DNA of 64,000 nt from Granulicella sp. (GTDB lineage Bacteria; Acidobacteriota; Terriglobia; Terriglobales; Acidobacteriaceae): contig DAIDGQ010000045.1 in the NCBI GenBank assembly GCA_027452215.1, positions 1 through 64,000 on the forward strand. The letters are read 5' to 3'. The notes under the pieces are model-generated. The model was not told the DNA's origin and made no database searches. It was given only the letters and a program-made list of their open reading frames with translations. Positions within the stretch are counted from its first letter, which is position 1. Each line of letters starts with the position of its first letter. Positions 27,376 to 35,887 of this stretch are shown here, one piece after another. A program made the translations under genes and the position numbers.

Positions 27376-27909
27376 CTACCCCAGCCCGATCCCCCGTCCC
27401 CACCCCTGCAGCATCGCCTTCGGAACCCCCTCCGCCAGGTCCCGCATAAACTTGTGCAGCTCCCAGCACGTAAACACCGCCATCAGCAGCGCCACAGCCG
27501 ACTCACCCAGCGCCACCGGCAAATCCCTCCCCAGCGACTTCGCCCAGTACATCCTCACCCGGTACCCTCCATACGTCCCAATCAGCGCTCCCACCACCCC
27601 AAAGATCACTCCTCCGGCCACCGGCTCAATCACCGCATGCGCCGCAATCGCCCCCACCAGCGCTCCAAACGAAAGTCTCGCCGCCACCAGCAACGGAGCC
27701 GTCCGGCTCGGAGTCGTCGGCAGCGTATCCCCGTAATACTCCCCCGCCGCCAGCACCGTAAACACAATCACCGACACCAGCGACCCCGTCCACAACGCCC
27801 ATCCCGTCTGCGGCAGCCACTGCATCCACGCGAACCAGCACAACACCGCCATCGCAGTCATCGTCCGCATCCCAACCGTAATCCCCAGCAACACAAACCA
27901 AAGTATCAA
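27376..27909 (-). CDS. DUF4126-like membrane protein
   Basis: GITVGMRTMTAMAVLCW...GDTLPTTPSRTAPLLVAARLSFGALVGA. Confidence 0.75.
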   Translation of the reverse strand: MILWFVLLGITVGMRTMTAMAVLCWFAWMQWLPQTGWALWTGSLVSVIVFTVLAAGEYYGDTLPTTPSRTAPLLVAARLSFGALVGAIAAHAVIEPVAGGVIFGVVGALIGTYGGYRVRMYWAKSLGRDLPVALGESAVALLMAVFTCWELHKFMRDLAEGVPKAMLQGWGRGIGLG

Positions 27910-27921
27910 GCGAATTTCCTT

Positions 27922-27946
27922 TCTAATCCCTAACCCCTAATCCCTG
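27922..27946 (-). repeat. GGGATTAGGG-type repeat (copy 5)
   Basis: TCTAATCCCTAACCCCTAATCCCTG between the 27949 stop and the 27909 start. Confidence 0.8.
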
Positions 27947-27948
27947 CC

Positions 27949-29532
27949 TCAATGCGTCTTCACCATCGCCTCTGCCAGCGAGTGCAATCCGTCCTCATTC
28001 CCCGCCCTGGTATAGAACATATGCCCTCCCGGAAACTCATGCACCGACACCTGCCCCGCCAGCTTTGCCGGAAGCTCATTCTGCGTCAGCACCGACCCCA
28101 TAAACGGGCACGACAAGTCATTCCATCCATGCACAATTAGCACATTCAGCTTAGGATCCGCCGCCACCGCCTCGCGAAGATCGCTCACCGCTCCCTGCCG
28201 CAGCGCCGGCCCCTGCCGGTCCCACAGCCTGCCCACGTCATACGACAGAGCATAGTACCGCGCCTCCGTCTTCCACCCCACCGTGTTCGTAATAAAGTTC
28301 ACCATCGCCGTCGTCGTCGGAGCAATAATGCTCTCTAAAATCGGGTCATTCGACTCCTGCTCCGGAGAGTAAGGAAATGGGTCCGGCAGCGTCACATTCG
28401 AGTCATACACCGATCCAATCTCGCCCTTCTCCCTGTGCACCTCCCGCAGGTACGCTCCCGTCTCCAGCCTCCCACCCGAGTACCGCACAAACATCGGGTC
28501 CAGCCCCGTCATCTCCGTCACCTTCGAGATCATCCCGTCCGTCGCCGCCTTATCCGCCGGCCCCTTGATCAGCGCCGTCGCATACTCTCCCTCCGTATAC
28601 CCAATCACGTCCCGCATCGCCGCGTCCGTCAGCTTCCCCTCCGCCTCCAGGTGCGCCGCCGTAATCGACGGCAGCGTAATCATCCACGGCACCGGAGACA
28701 GATTCCCATCTCCAAAACTCGGGTTCAGATAAGGACTCACCAGCACCACGCCATTCATCGCCACGCCAATCTGCGACTGCAGATAATGCGTCATCCTCGG
28801 AACCCGGTACCCTCCATAGCTCTCGCCCATCAGGTACTTCTTATCCAGCATCCGGTCATTCTTCACCAGCCACTTGTAGATCACCAGCGACAGGTACTGC
28901 ACATCCTCCGTCGGAGCATAAAACAGCTTCTTGGCCTCCGCCTCATCCACCAGAGCCTTCGAAAATCCCGTCCCGATCGGATCGATAAACACCTCATCGG
29001 TAAAGTCCAGCCACGTCCCCGGATTATCCGTCAGCGTCGCCGGATCGCTCGCCGAATCGCCCGCATTCGCAAACGAAATATGCTTCGGCCCCACCGCTCC
29101 CAGGTTCAAATACACACTCGAAGCCCCCGGCCCTCCATTCACCGCAAACATCACCGGCCGGTCTGCCTCCCCCTTCTCTTTATCGACGACGTAGGCCGTA
29201 TACATTACGTCGCCCGTCGGCTTGCCCATCGCATCCTTCAGATGGATCGTCCCCACCGTAGCCGTATAGTGCAGCGTCTTCCCATGCACCGTAATCGTCT
29301 GCGCAATCGACTTGTCCTCAGGCAATCCCGCAGGAGCAGTCTCCGCCTTCCCCGCCCCCTTCGCCTCGGGCTTGGCATCCCCCTTCGCCTCGCCACTCTT
29401 CGCCGCATCACTCTTCGCCGCATCGGCAGCAACGGCGGGCTTCTCTCCCCGCCCTCCACGCTGCGATAGCGCAGCCACAGGAACACTCAGCAACAAAAGG
29501 GCAGGAACAACACGTCGCAAGATCATACGCAT
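27949..29532 (-). CDS. Secreted serine carboxypeptidase-like (peptidase S10 family)
   Basis: NGGPGASSVYLNLGAVGPK, LMGESYGGYRVPRM, HGWNDLSCPF, FPGGHMFY; start at MRMILRRVVPALLL. Confidence 0.88.
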   Translation of the reverse strand: MRMILRRVVPALLLLSVPVAALSQRGGRGEKPAVAADAAKSDAAKSGEAKGDAKPEAKGAGKAETAPAGLPEDKSIAQTITVHGKTLHYTATVGTIHLKDAMGKPTGDVMYTAYVVDKEKGEADRPVMFAVNGGPGASSVYLNLGAVGPKHISFANAGDSASDPATLTDNPGTWLDFTDEVFIDPIGTGFSKALVDEAEAKKLFYAPTEDVQYLSLVIYKWLVKNDRMLDKKYLMGESYGGYRVPRMTHYLQSQIGVAMNGVVLVSPYLNPSFGDGNLSPVPWMITLPSITAAHLEAEGKLTDAAMRDVIGYTEGEYATALIKGPADKAATDGMISKVTEMTGLDPMFVRYSGGRLETGAYLREVHREKGEIGSVYDSNVTLPDPFPYSPEQESNDPILESIIAPTTTAMVNFITNTVGWKTEARYYALSYDVGRLWDRQGPALRQGAVSDLREAVAADPKLNVLIVHGWNDLSCPFMGSVLTQNELPAKLAGQVSVHEFPGGHMFYTRAGNEDGLHSLAEAMVKTH

Positions 29533-29735
29533 TACTCTACCTCCTGCACCCCTCCTCAAGCCATCCCACACCCCACCTTCGTCCTTCGCGCTTCAGTCCA
29601 TCACTGCCACGCTGTCTAGACCGAAGCTCTCCAGACCGAAGCGAAGTCCCGCAGCGAGTCGGCGCGCAAGTGGCCGCTGCTCCGGTCAAGCGTACGCTAC
29701 CACCGCCGAATTGAAGTGACCCACCAAGGAGCAGC

Positions 29736-32700
29736 TTACGGGGCGGTGGGGACAGGCTGGAGTGGAGTGAGCGTCGGTGCAGCGAGGCCGAAGAACATGG
29801 TGATGGCGTAGACATTTTGATTGGAGACCCAAAGGTTGCCGGAGCGGTCGGGAGCGATGCTGAAGGGGGCGTTGAGGGAGGCGTCGAGACCGAAGCCCCC
29901 GACAGAGTAGACGCCAGTGGACGGAGACAGGGCGGTGGCGGAAGAGGCAGAGCTGTTCCCTGCGATCTCCGTGATAGAGGCAGAAGCAAAGTTGGTGAAC
30001 CAGGCGTTCTGGGCGGCGTCGACGGCAACCATCGCCGGATGGTTGATGCCACCCGTGACGACGTTCGTATAAAGAATGGTCCCGTCAGGCGCGATATCAG
30101 CAAAGGAACCCTCGCTGGACGAAGAGGACGATGAGGCGCCCCCCAGATAATCGGCTACCCAGACATTCCCCAGCGCATCGGTGGCAACACCGTTGGAGAG
30201 CTGGCAGCAGTTGGGATTGCTGAGGAGCTGGCCATTGGGGAAGGTCGGAGTGGGGGCGGAGATGTGAGCGACCGTATTGCCTCCCGGGAGCCAGAAGCCA
30301 TGCTGTGCGTCAATCGCAATAGCGACCGGAACCAGGGCGAGCCCCTGGCTGAGACCGAGATTGGCGGAGACGAGCGCGGCGGTTGGGGAGTAGACGGTGG
30401 CGGAGGGAGGGCCGGTGTTGACGATGAAGATGTTACCGTTCGTATCGGCGGCAACGGCGTCGGGAAAGTTGATGTTTGTGGTGTAGCCGGTGGGCTGGGG
30501 AGAGACGCCGATCTGGCTGGAGCGGGCGCCGTAGAACTCCACGACGTTGCCGCTGCCGCCTCCGCCGTAGCCATTCTGGTTCGTGATCCAGATGTTGTCG
30601 GAGGGGTCGATGGCGATTCCGTTTTCCTGAATGATCTCGGTGTGGTCGGTGGCACCATAGCCGGTGGCGCTGAGGGGAGTTCCCTGGGCGTTGAAGGCGG
30701 AGATCGGGCCAGCCTGATTGGCTACCCAGACGTTGTTAAGGCTGTCAACGGCAAGCGCGGTGGGGGAGGAAAGACCGCCTCCAGTAACGGTGAGAGACAT
30801 GGTCCAGTCGTTAGGGGACTGAAGTAGAGTGGTGGCGAAGGGTGGCGTCGCGGGGAGGGTGGCGAAGACGGCGGCGACGTTCTGGCCGGGGTGTTTGACG
30901 ATGTTGAGGGCGGCGGTGAAGACGTCGGAGGGTGCGGTGCCTCCTGACGGGGTGGCGGCGGTGAAGAGCGGGTTGCAGGTGGAGCCACTGGCTGAGGAGG
31001 CGCACGAGTTGAGCGCGTCAGCGAGGGCGTTGAGCTTGCCGGCTTCGATGGATAAGGTGGCGGGGAGGGTGGCGACGGTGCCGTTGGCGGGGTTGGCGAG
31101 GAGAGCGGCGTCGAGGAAGGCGTTGGTGATTCCGAGGATGTTGGTGGACGTGGCCCCGATGCTGGTGGCAGAGGAGGTGAAGGGGGAGAGCGCCCAGGCG
31201 GCGGCGGCGGTGGTGAGCTCGTTGAGGGTGAAGAAGGGGGTGGTGGCGAGGTTAGTGCAGGGGCCGACGGCGGCGACCAGGACGATCGCGGGGTTTCCGC
31301 TGGTGGAGGTGGTGGAGGTGCTTCCTCCGGTGGCGACGAGGTAGACCTGGTTGCTTCCGGAGGGGATGGGCTGGCCGGAGCTGCTCTGGCCGCAGGTGTA
31401 GTTTCCGGCGAGGTTGAACATGCCAATGGTATCGGTGACGACGGGGGCGACAAGCATGGGCGTGGCGGCAGAGCCGTTGCCGGTGCTACCGACTGTGTAG
31501 AGCTGGATGGTCGCGCCGGACACGGGCTGCTGACCGCTGAGGACCTGACCCTGGAAGACGACGGCGGTGACGGAGAGGGAGAGGGTGGCGGTGGCCTTGT
31601 TGCCGTTGGCGTCCGTGACCTGGACGGTGAACGGGACGGAGGACTCTCCGGCGGTGGGGGTTCCGGTGATGGCTCCGGCGGGAGTGAGGGTGAGGCCGAC
31701 GGCGCTGAGGCCAGTTCCGGAGGTGACAGTCCAGGTGTAGCCGGAGCCGCTGCCGCCCGTGGCGGCGAGGGTGGCGGTGTAGGGGGTTCCCTCAGTTCCG
31801 GAGGGAAGCGAGGTGGTGGTGACGGAGAGAGCGGGAACGATGGTGAGGGTGAGGCTGGCGGTGGCGGTGTCGTTCTGGGAGTCTGTGACCTGCACGGTGA
31901 AGGTGGCGGTTCCGGCGACGGGGGTGGCTGCGGAGAGGACTCCTGCGCTGGAGAGGGTGAGGCCGAGGGAGGAGAGGCTGGAGGCTCCGCTGGTGACGGC
32001 CCAGGTGTAGCCGGTTCCGCTGCCGGAGCTGGCGGTGAGGGTCTGCGAGTAGGCCGCTCCGACGATTCCGGGGGGAAGGCTGGCGGTGGTGATGGTGAGG
32101 ACGGGATAGAGGATGGTGAGGGAGAGGGTTGCGGAGGCCGTGTTTCCGGCGCCGTCGGTGACCTTGACGGTGAGCGGCGAGGAGGTCTCCTCGGTGGTGG
32201 GAGTGCCGGTGATGGCTCCTGCGGGTGAGAGGGTGAGGCCGACGGCGCTGAGGGCGGTTCCGGAGGTGACGCTCCAGGTGTAGCCGGAGCCGCTTCCTCC
32301 GGTTGCCGAGAGCGCGGAGGCGTAGGCGATTCCGACGGTGCCGTTGGGAAGCGTGGTGGTGGCAACGGTGAGGGCCGGATAGGCGATGGTGAGAGCGAGG
32401 GTGGCGGCGGCCTGGTCTCCGAAGCTGTCGGTGACGGTGACGGTGAAGCGGGAGGCGGTCTCGGCGGAGGTGGGGGTTCCGGCGATGGCTCCGGAGGGTG
32501 AGAGGGTGAGGCCCGCGGCGCTGAGAGCGGTCCCGGAGGTGACGGCCCAGGTGTAGCCGGTTCCCGTTCCTCCGGTGGCGGTGAGCGTGGTGGCATAGGA
32601 GGTTCCTACGGTGCCGGCGGGGAGGGTCGTCGCGGTAGTAATGGAGAGTTGGGGATAGACGACGGCGAGGGTGTAGGTGGCGCTGGAGGTGAGCGCGGGG

Positions 32701-33359
32701 GAGCCAGAGTCGGTGAGGGTGGCGGTGAAGATGACGTTGCCAGCTGCAGTCGGCGAGCCCGAGAGGACTCCGGTGGTGGGGCTGAGGGTGAGGCCGGCGG
32801 GGAGGGTTCCCTGCGTGATGGACCAGGTGTACGGAGCGATGCCACCGGCTCCGGCGAGGGTGGTGGAATAGGGCGTGCCGAGGACGGCTCCGGGGAGAGC
32901 TCCGGGAGCGGTGGCGATGGAGAGATTGGCCGCAATGTTGAGCGTGAGGACCCTGGTGAGGCTGGGGCTGGCGATGGACGCGACCGTGAGGGTGACGGCG
33001 AAGGGAGTTGCGACGGTGGCGGGAGCGGTGTAGGTGACGGCGGTGGTCGAGGAGTGGGTGAGGCTTCCGCAGGAGGTGGCGCAGGTGGCACCGGTGAGGG
33101 TCCAGGTGACTCCGGCGCTGTTGGCGTCGTTGACGACGGAGGCGGTGTAGGTGACGGAGTCGCCGGGATCGATGGTGGAGGCGGTGGGGCCCAGGAGGGT
33201 GATGGAGGTGGGAGTGATGTTGGCGGTGGAGGAGCCTCCGCAGCCGAGGAGAGAGGCGATGAGTGTGACGGTGAGGCCAGCCAGGACAGCCGGTTTGCGG
33301 AGGGCAGCGGAAGGAGTGCTGCGGATGAGGAGGGTGCTCCACACGGAACGAAGACGCAA
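29736..33359 (-). CDS. Lipoprotein with five putative-Ig (He_PIG-like) repeats and an NHL-type beta-propeller
   Basis: Lipobox-like LLGCGGSS; tandem LPxGTxGxxYxxTLxATGGSGxGYTWxVTSG repeats; AVDSLNNVWVANQAGPISAFN propeller repeats. Confidence 0.85.
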   Translation of the reverse strand: MRLRSVWSTLLIRSTPSAALRKPAVLAGLTVTLIASLLGCGGSSTANITPTSITLLGPTASTIDPGDSVTYTASVVNDANSAGVTWTLTGATCATSCGSLTHSSTTAVTYTAPATVATPFAVTLTVASIASPSLTRVLTLNIAANLSIATAPGALPGAVLGTPYSTTLAGAGGIAPYTWSITQGTLPAGLTLSPTTGVLSGSPTAAGNVIFTATLTDSGSPALTSSATYTLAVVYPQLSITTATTLPAGTVGTSYATTLTATGGTGTGYTWAVTSGTALSAAGLTLSPSGAIAGTPTSAETASRFTVTVTDSFGDQAAATLALTIAYPALTVATTTLPNGTVGIAYASALSATGGSGSGYTWSVTSGTALSAVGLTLSPAGAITGTPTTEETSSPLTVKVTDGAGNTASATLSLTILYPVLTITTASLPPGIVGAAYSQTLTASSGSGTGYTWAVTSGASSLSSLGLTLSSAGVLSAATPVAGTATFTVQVTDSQNDTATASLTLTIVPALSVTTTSLPSGTEGTPYTATLAATGGSGSGYTWTVTSGTGLSAVGLTLTPAGAITGTPTAGESSVPFTVQVTDANGNKATATLSLSVTAVVFQGQVLSGQQPVSGATIQLYTVGSTGNGSAATPMLVAPVVTDTIGMFNLAGNYTCGQSSSGQPIPSGSNQVYLVATGGSTSTTSTSGNPAIVLVAAVGPCTNLATTPFFTLNELTTAAAAWALSPFTSSATSIGATSTNILGITNAFLDAALLANPANGTVATLPATLSIEAGKLNALADALNSCASSASGSTCNPLFTAATPSGGTAPSDVFTAALNIVKHPGQNVAAVFATLPATPPFATTLLQSPNDWTMSLTVTGGGLSSPTALAVDSLNNVWVANQAGPISAFNAQGTPLSATGYGATDHTEIIQENGIAIDPSDNIWITNQNGYGGGGSGNVVEFYGARSSQIGVSPQPTGYTTNINFPDAVAADTNGNIFIVNTGPPSATVYSPTAALVSANLGLSQGLALVPVAIAIDAQHGFWLPGGNTVAHISAPTPTFPNGQLLSNPNCCQLSNGVATDALGNVWVADYLGGASSSSSSSEGSFADIAPDGTILYTNVVTGGINHPAMVAVDAAQNAWFTNFASASITEIAGNSSASSATALSPSTGVYSVGGFGLDASLNAPFSIAPDRSGNLWVSNQNVYAITMFFGLAAPTLTPLQPVPTAP

Positions 33360-33430
33360 GGCTGGCCTCTGGAGTAAAAAATGATGGATATCGCCGTAAT
33401 TCTACGCTAGAGGTGGGAGGGAAGCTGAGG

Positions 33431-35158
33431 TTAGTGGGCCTCCAGCTCGATTTTGCCCATGAGCCTGGGTGGGCGCTTGAGCAGCACGACCAGGGGAATG
33501 AGGGCGGCGAGCATGTAGGCGAACATGCGGTACTGGTCCATGTACGCGAGGAGCTCGGCCTGGCGCTGGACCTGTCCGTAGAGCAGGGCGAGGCCGGCGT
33601 AGGCGTTGTCGGACGCGGAGCCGCTGGAGGCGAGGGAGCCGTGGACGACCGCGAGGCCGGCGGCGGCCCGTGCGGCGAGAGGGTTGGAGGCGTTGATGTG
33701 CGCTCCGAGATAGGCCTGGTGGGTCTGGGCGGCTCGCTCGAGGAAGGTGCTGGAGATGGCGATGCCGATGCTTCCTCCTTCGTTGCGGACGAGGGCGTAG
33801 ATTCCGGCAGCGTTGCTGCTCTGGTCGGTGGGGAGAAAGCGGAACATGATTGTACTGAGCGGTACAGTTGTCATGCCGAGGCCGAGGATCTGCACAACAC
33901 GGGGCCAAATGAGGTTGGACTCGGCCATGTCGAGGTTGCCGAGGGAGAGCCACCAGGTGCCGAGGGCGATGGTGGTGATTCCGGCGGCGATCATGCGGCG
34001 GGCGTCGAAACCTCGGCTGAGGGCCCAGCCGACGAGCGGAACTTCGATCATGGTGACCAGGCCGGCGGGAGAGACGGCGATTCCGGCGGCGGTGGCCGAG
34101 TAGCCCATGAGCAGCTGCATGAACTGCGGAAGGAGGAAGGTGGTGGCGTAGAGAGCGGTGTAGACGCCGAGCACGATGGTGCAGCAAATGAGGAAGTTGC
34201 GCTCCTTGAGGAGGCGGAGGTTGACGACGGGGTCCTTGACGTAGAGCTCCCAGACGACGGCTCCGGAGAGGGCGACGAGGGCGATGGCGGCGCTCCAGGC
34301 GATGAAGGTGGAGCCGAGCCAGTCGAGCTCCTGGCCCTTGTCGAGGACGATTTCGAGGGAGGCGAGGCCGATGGCGATGAGGGCGAGGCCAGTGCCGTCA
34401 ATGCGCAGCTTTTTGCCCTTCATGGCGAGACGCTTGGCGGTGAGGGCGATGGGATCGACCAGCACCATGCGGGTGAAGAAGGCGCAGGCGATGCCAACGG
34501 GGATGTTGATGTAGAAGATCCAGCGCCAGGAGTAGTTGTCGGTGATCCAGCCGCCGAGGGTGGGGCCGAGGACGGGAGCGCAGAGGATGGCGACGGTGTA
34601 GACGGCCATGGCCATGCCACGTTTGTTGCCGGGGAAGGCGTCGGCGAGGATGGCCTGGACGGAGGGCTGGAGGCCTCCTCCGGCGAGGCCCTGCATGACG
34701 CGGAAGACAACCAGCAGGCCGAGCGTAGGGGCCAGGCCGCAGAGCGCGGAGAAGACCGTGAACATCACGACTGAGATGAGATAGAAGTTTTTGCGGCCGA
34801 TAACCGAGGAGATCCAGCCGCTGATGGGCAGGATGATCGCGTTGGCGACGAGGTAGCTGGTGAGGACCCAGGTGCTTTCGTCCTGCGAGGCGGAGAGCGA
34901 ACCGGCGATGTGGGGGAGAGCGACGTTGGCGATGGAGGTGTCGAGGACCTCCATGAAGGTTCCCATGGTGACGACGAGGGCGATGATCCAGGGGTTGAAG
35001 ACTCTGGGTGCGGGGGCGTGCGCGGTGGCTGTTGCGAGAGGTTCGCCGGGCTCGAATTCGGAGGCGCTGGGGGCGAGGGAGGACTCGGCGCGGTCGAGGG
35101 ATTGCTCGAGGCCTTGTGGTTCGATCTCCGGTTCTTCGAGGACTGACCCGCCGGTCAT
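33431..35158 (-). CDS. DHA2-family MFS efflux transporter (EmrB/QacA-like)
   Basis: 14-TM pattern; MEVLDTSIANVALPHIAGSLSASQDESTWVLTSYLVANAIILPISGW. Confidence 0.92.
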   Translation of the reverse strand: MTGGSVLEEPEIEPQGLEQSLDRAESSLAPSASEFEPGEPLATATAHAPAPRVFNPWIIALVVTMGTFMEVLDTSIANVALPHIAGSLSASQDESTWVLTSYLVANAIILPISGWISSVIGRKNFYLISVVMFTVFSALCGLAPTLGLLVVFRVMQGLAGGGLQPSVQAILADAFPGNKRGMAMAVYTVAILCAPVLGPTLGGWITDNYSWRWIFYINIPVGIACAFFTRMVLVDPIALTAKRLAMKGKKLRIDGTGLALIAIGLASLEIVLDKGQELDWLGSTFIAWSAAIALVALSGAVVWELYVKDPVVNLRLLKERNFLICCTIVLGVYTALYATTFLLPQFMQLLMGYSATAAGIAVSPAGLVTMIEVPLVGWALSRGFDARRMIAAGITTIALGTWWLSLGNLDMAESNLIWPRVVQILGLGMTTVPLSTIMFRFLPTDQSSNAAGIYALVRNEGGSIGIAISSTFLERAAQTHQAYLGAHINASNPLAARAAAGLAVVHGSLASSGSASDNAYAGLALLYGQVQRQAELLAYMDQYRMFAYMLAALIPLVVLLKRPPRLMGKIELEAH

Positions 35159-35178
35159 AGTTATGACTCCTTGGTCAT
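35154..35178. promoter_or_regulatory. Candidate TetR operator in the divergent MFS/TetR region
   Basis: GTCATAG/TTATGAC palindrome overlapping the MFS start codon, followed by a further GGTCAT half-site. Confidence 0.5.
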
Positions 35179-35239
35179 TGGATCAGGAAAAGGCTCTGCG
35201 GGATTCAGCCGGGGCGAGAAAACGTGCTAGTTTGATTGC

Positions 35240-35887
35240 GTGAAGGCTATTGCCGCAAATCGGGCACCAACTCGGACGCCAACCCGTAAACAGGTGCTGA
35301 CCGATATGCGGCGCCAGGAGATTCTTGCGGCTGCGATCAAGGTGTTTGGAAAGAAAGGGTTTGCGGCGACCTGCGTGGGGGATGTGGCCGACGCGGCGAA
35401 GATTGCCAAGGGAACGGTGTATCTGTACTTCGAGTCGAAGGAGGAGATTTATGCGACGGCGGTGCAGCTGGCTGTCGCGCAGTTGCAGGAGGTGGCGGCG
35501 GAACGGATTCGGCTGGTGAGTGGGGTGAGGGAGCGGCTGGCCGTCGCGATCGCGGTGCGGATGGAGTTCTGGCACGAGCAGCTGAATCTGTACCGGCTGC
35601 TGCTGACGGTGGGGAGGGAGGCTCGGCACAAGCGCCAGACGAACGAGGTGCTGCGGTCGGGGCATGGGCATTTTCTGCGGATTCTGGAGGAGGGAGCGGC
35701 CGCCGGGGAGCTCGAGCCTCGGGACTTCGACACGGTTGCGTGGGCGATTCTGGATATGATTCGCGGGTGCAATGAGCGGAGGATGGATCACCTGACGGAG
35801 CGCACTCCGCAGCAGGATGCGGAGACGATTACGGCGTTCGCGCTGCAGCAGCTGGGGCTCTCCAAGGAGAGCCCGGGCAGGCGCTAG
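35240..35887 (+). CDS. TetR/AcrR family transcriptional regulator
   Basis: RRQEILAAAIKVFGKKGFAATCVGDVADAAKIAKGTVYLYFESKEEIY. Confidence 0.93.
   Translation: MKAIAANRAPTRTPTRKQVLTDMRRQEILAAAIKVFGKKGFAATCVGDVADAAKIAKGTVYLYFESKEEIYATAVQLAVAQLQEVAAERIRLVSGVRERLAVAIAVRMEFWHEQLNLYRLLLTVGREARHKRQTNEVLRSGHGHFLRILEEGAAAGELEPRDFDTVAWAILDMIRGCNERRMDHLTERTPQQDAETITAFALQQLGLSKESPGRR

Noticed and set aside
29572-29735. Firm call of oriC at the skew switch
   Set aside because: No dnaA, DnaA boxes, rpmH, gidA or parAB seen; reported only as an unexplained skew step.
30722-33342. 624-aa Pro/Ser-rich ORF and 516-aa His/Arg-rich ORF on the minus strand
   Set aside because: Alternative frames of the 29736..33359 lipoprotein, kept open by its repetitive GC-rich codons.
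33413-34774. 453-aa plus ORF
   Set aside because: Antisense to the MFS transporter; acidic Gly-rich shadow ORF.
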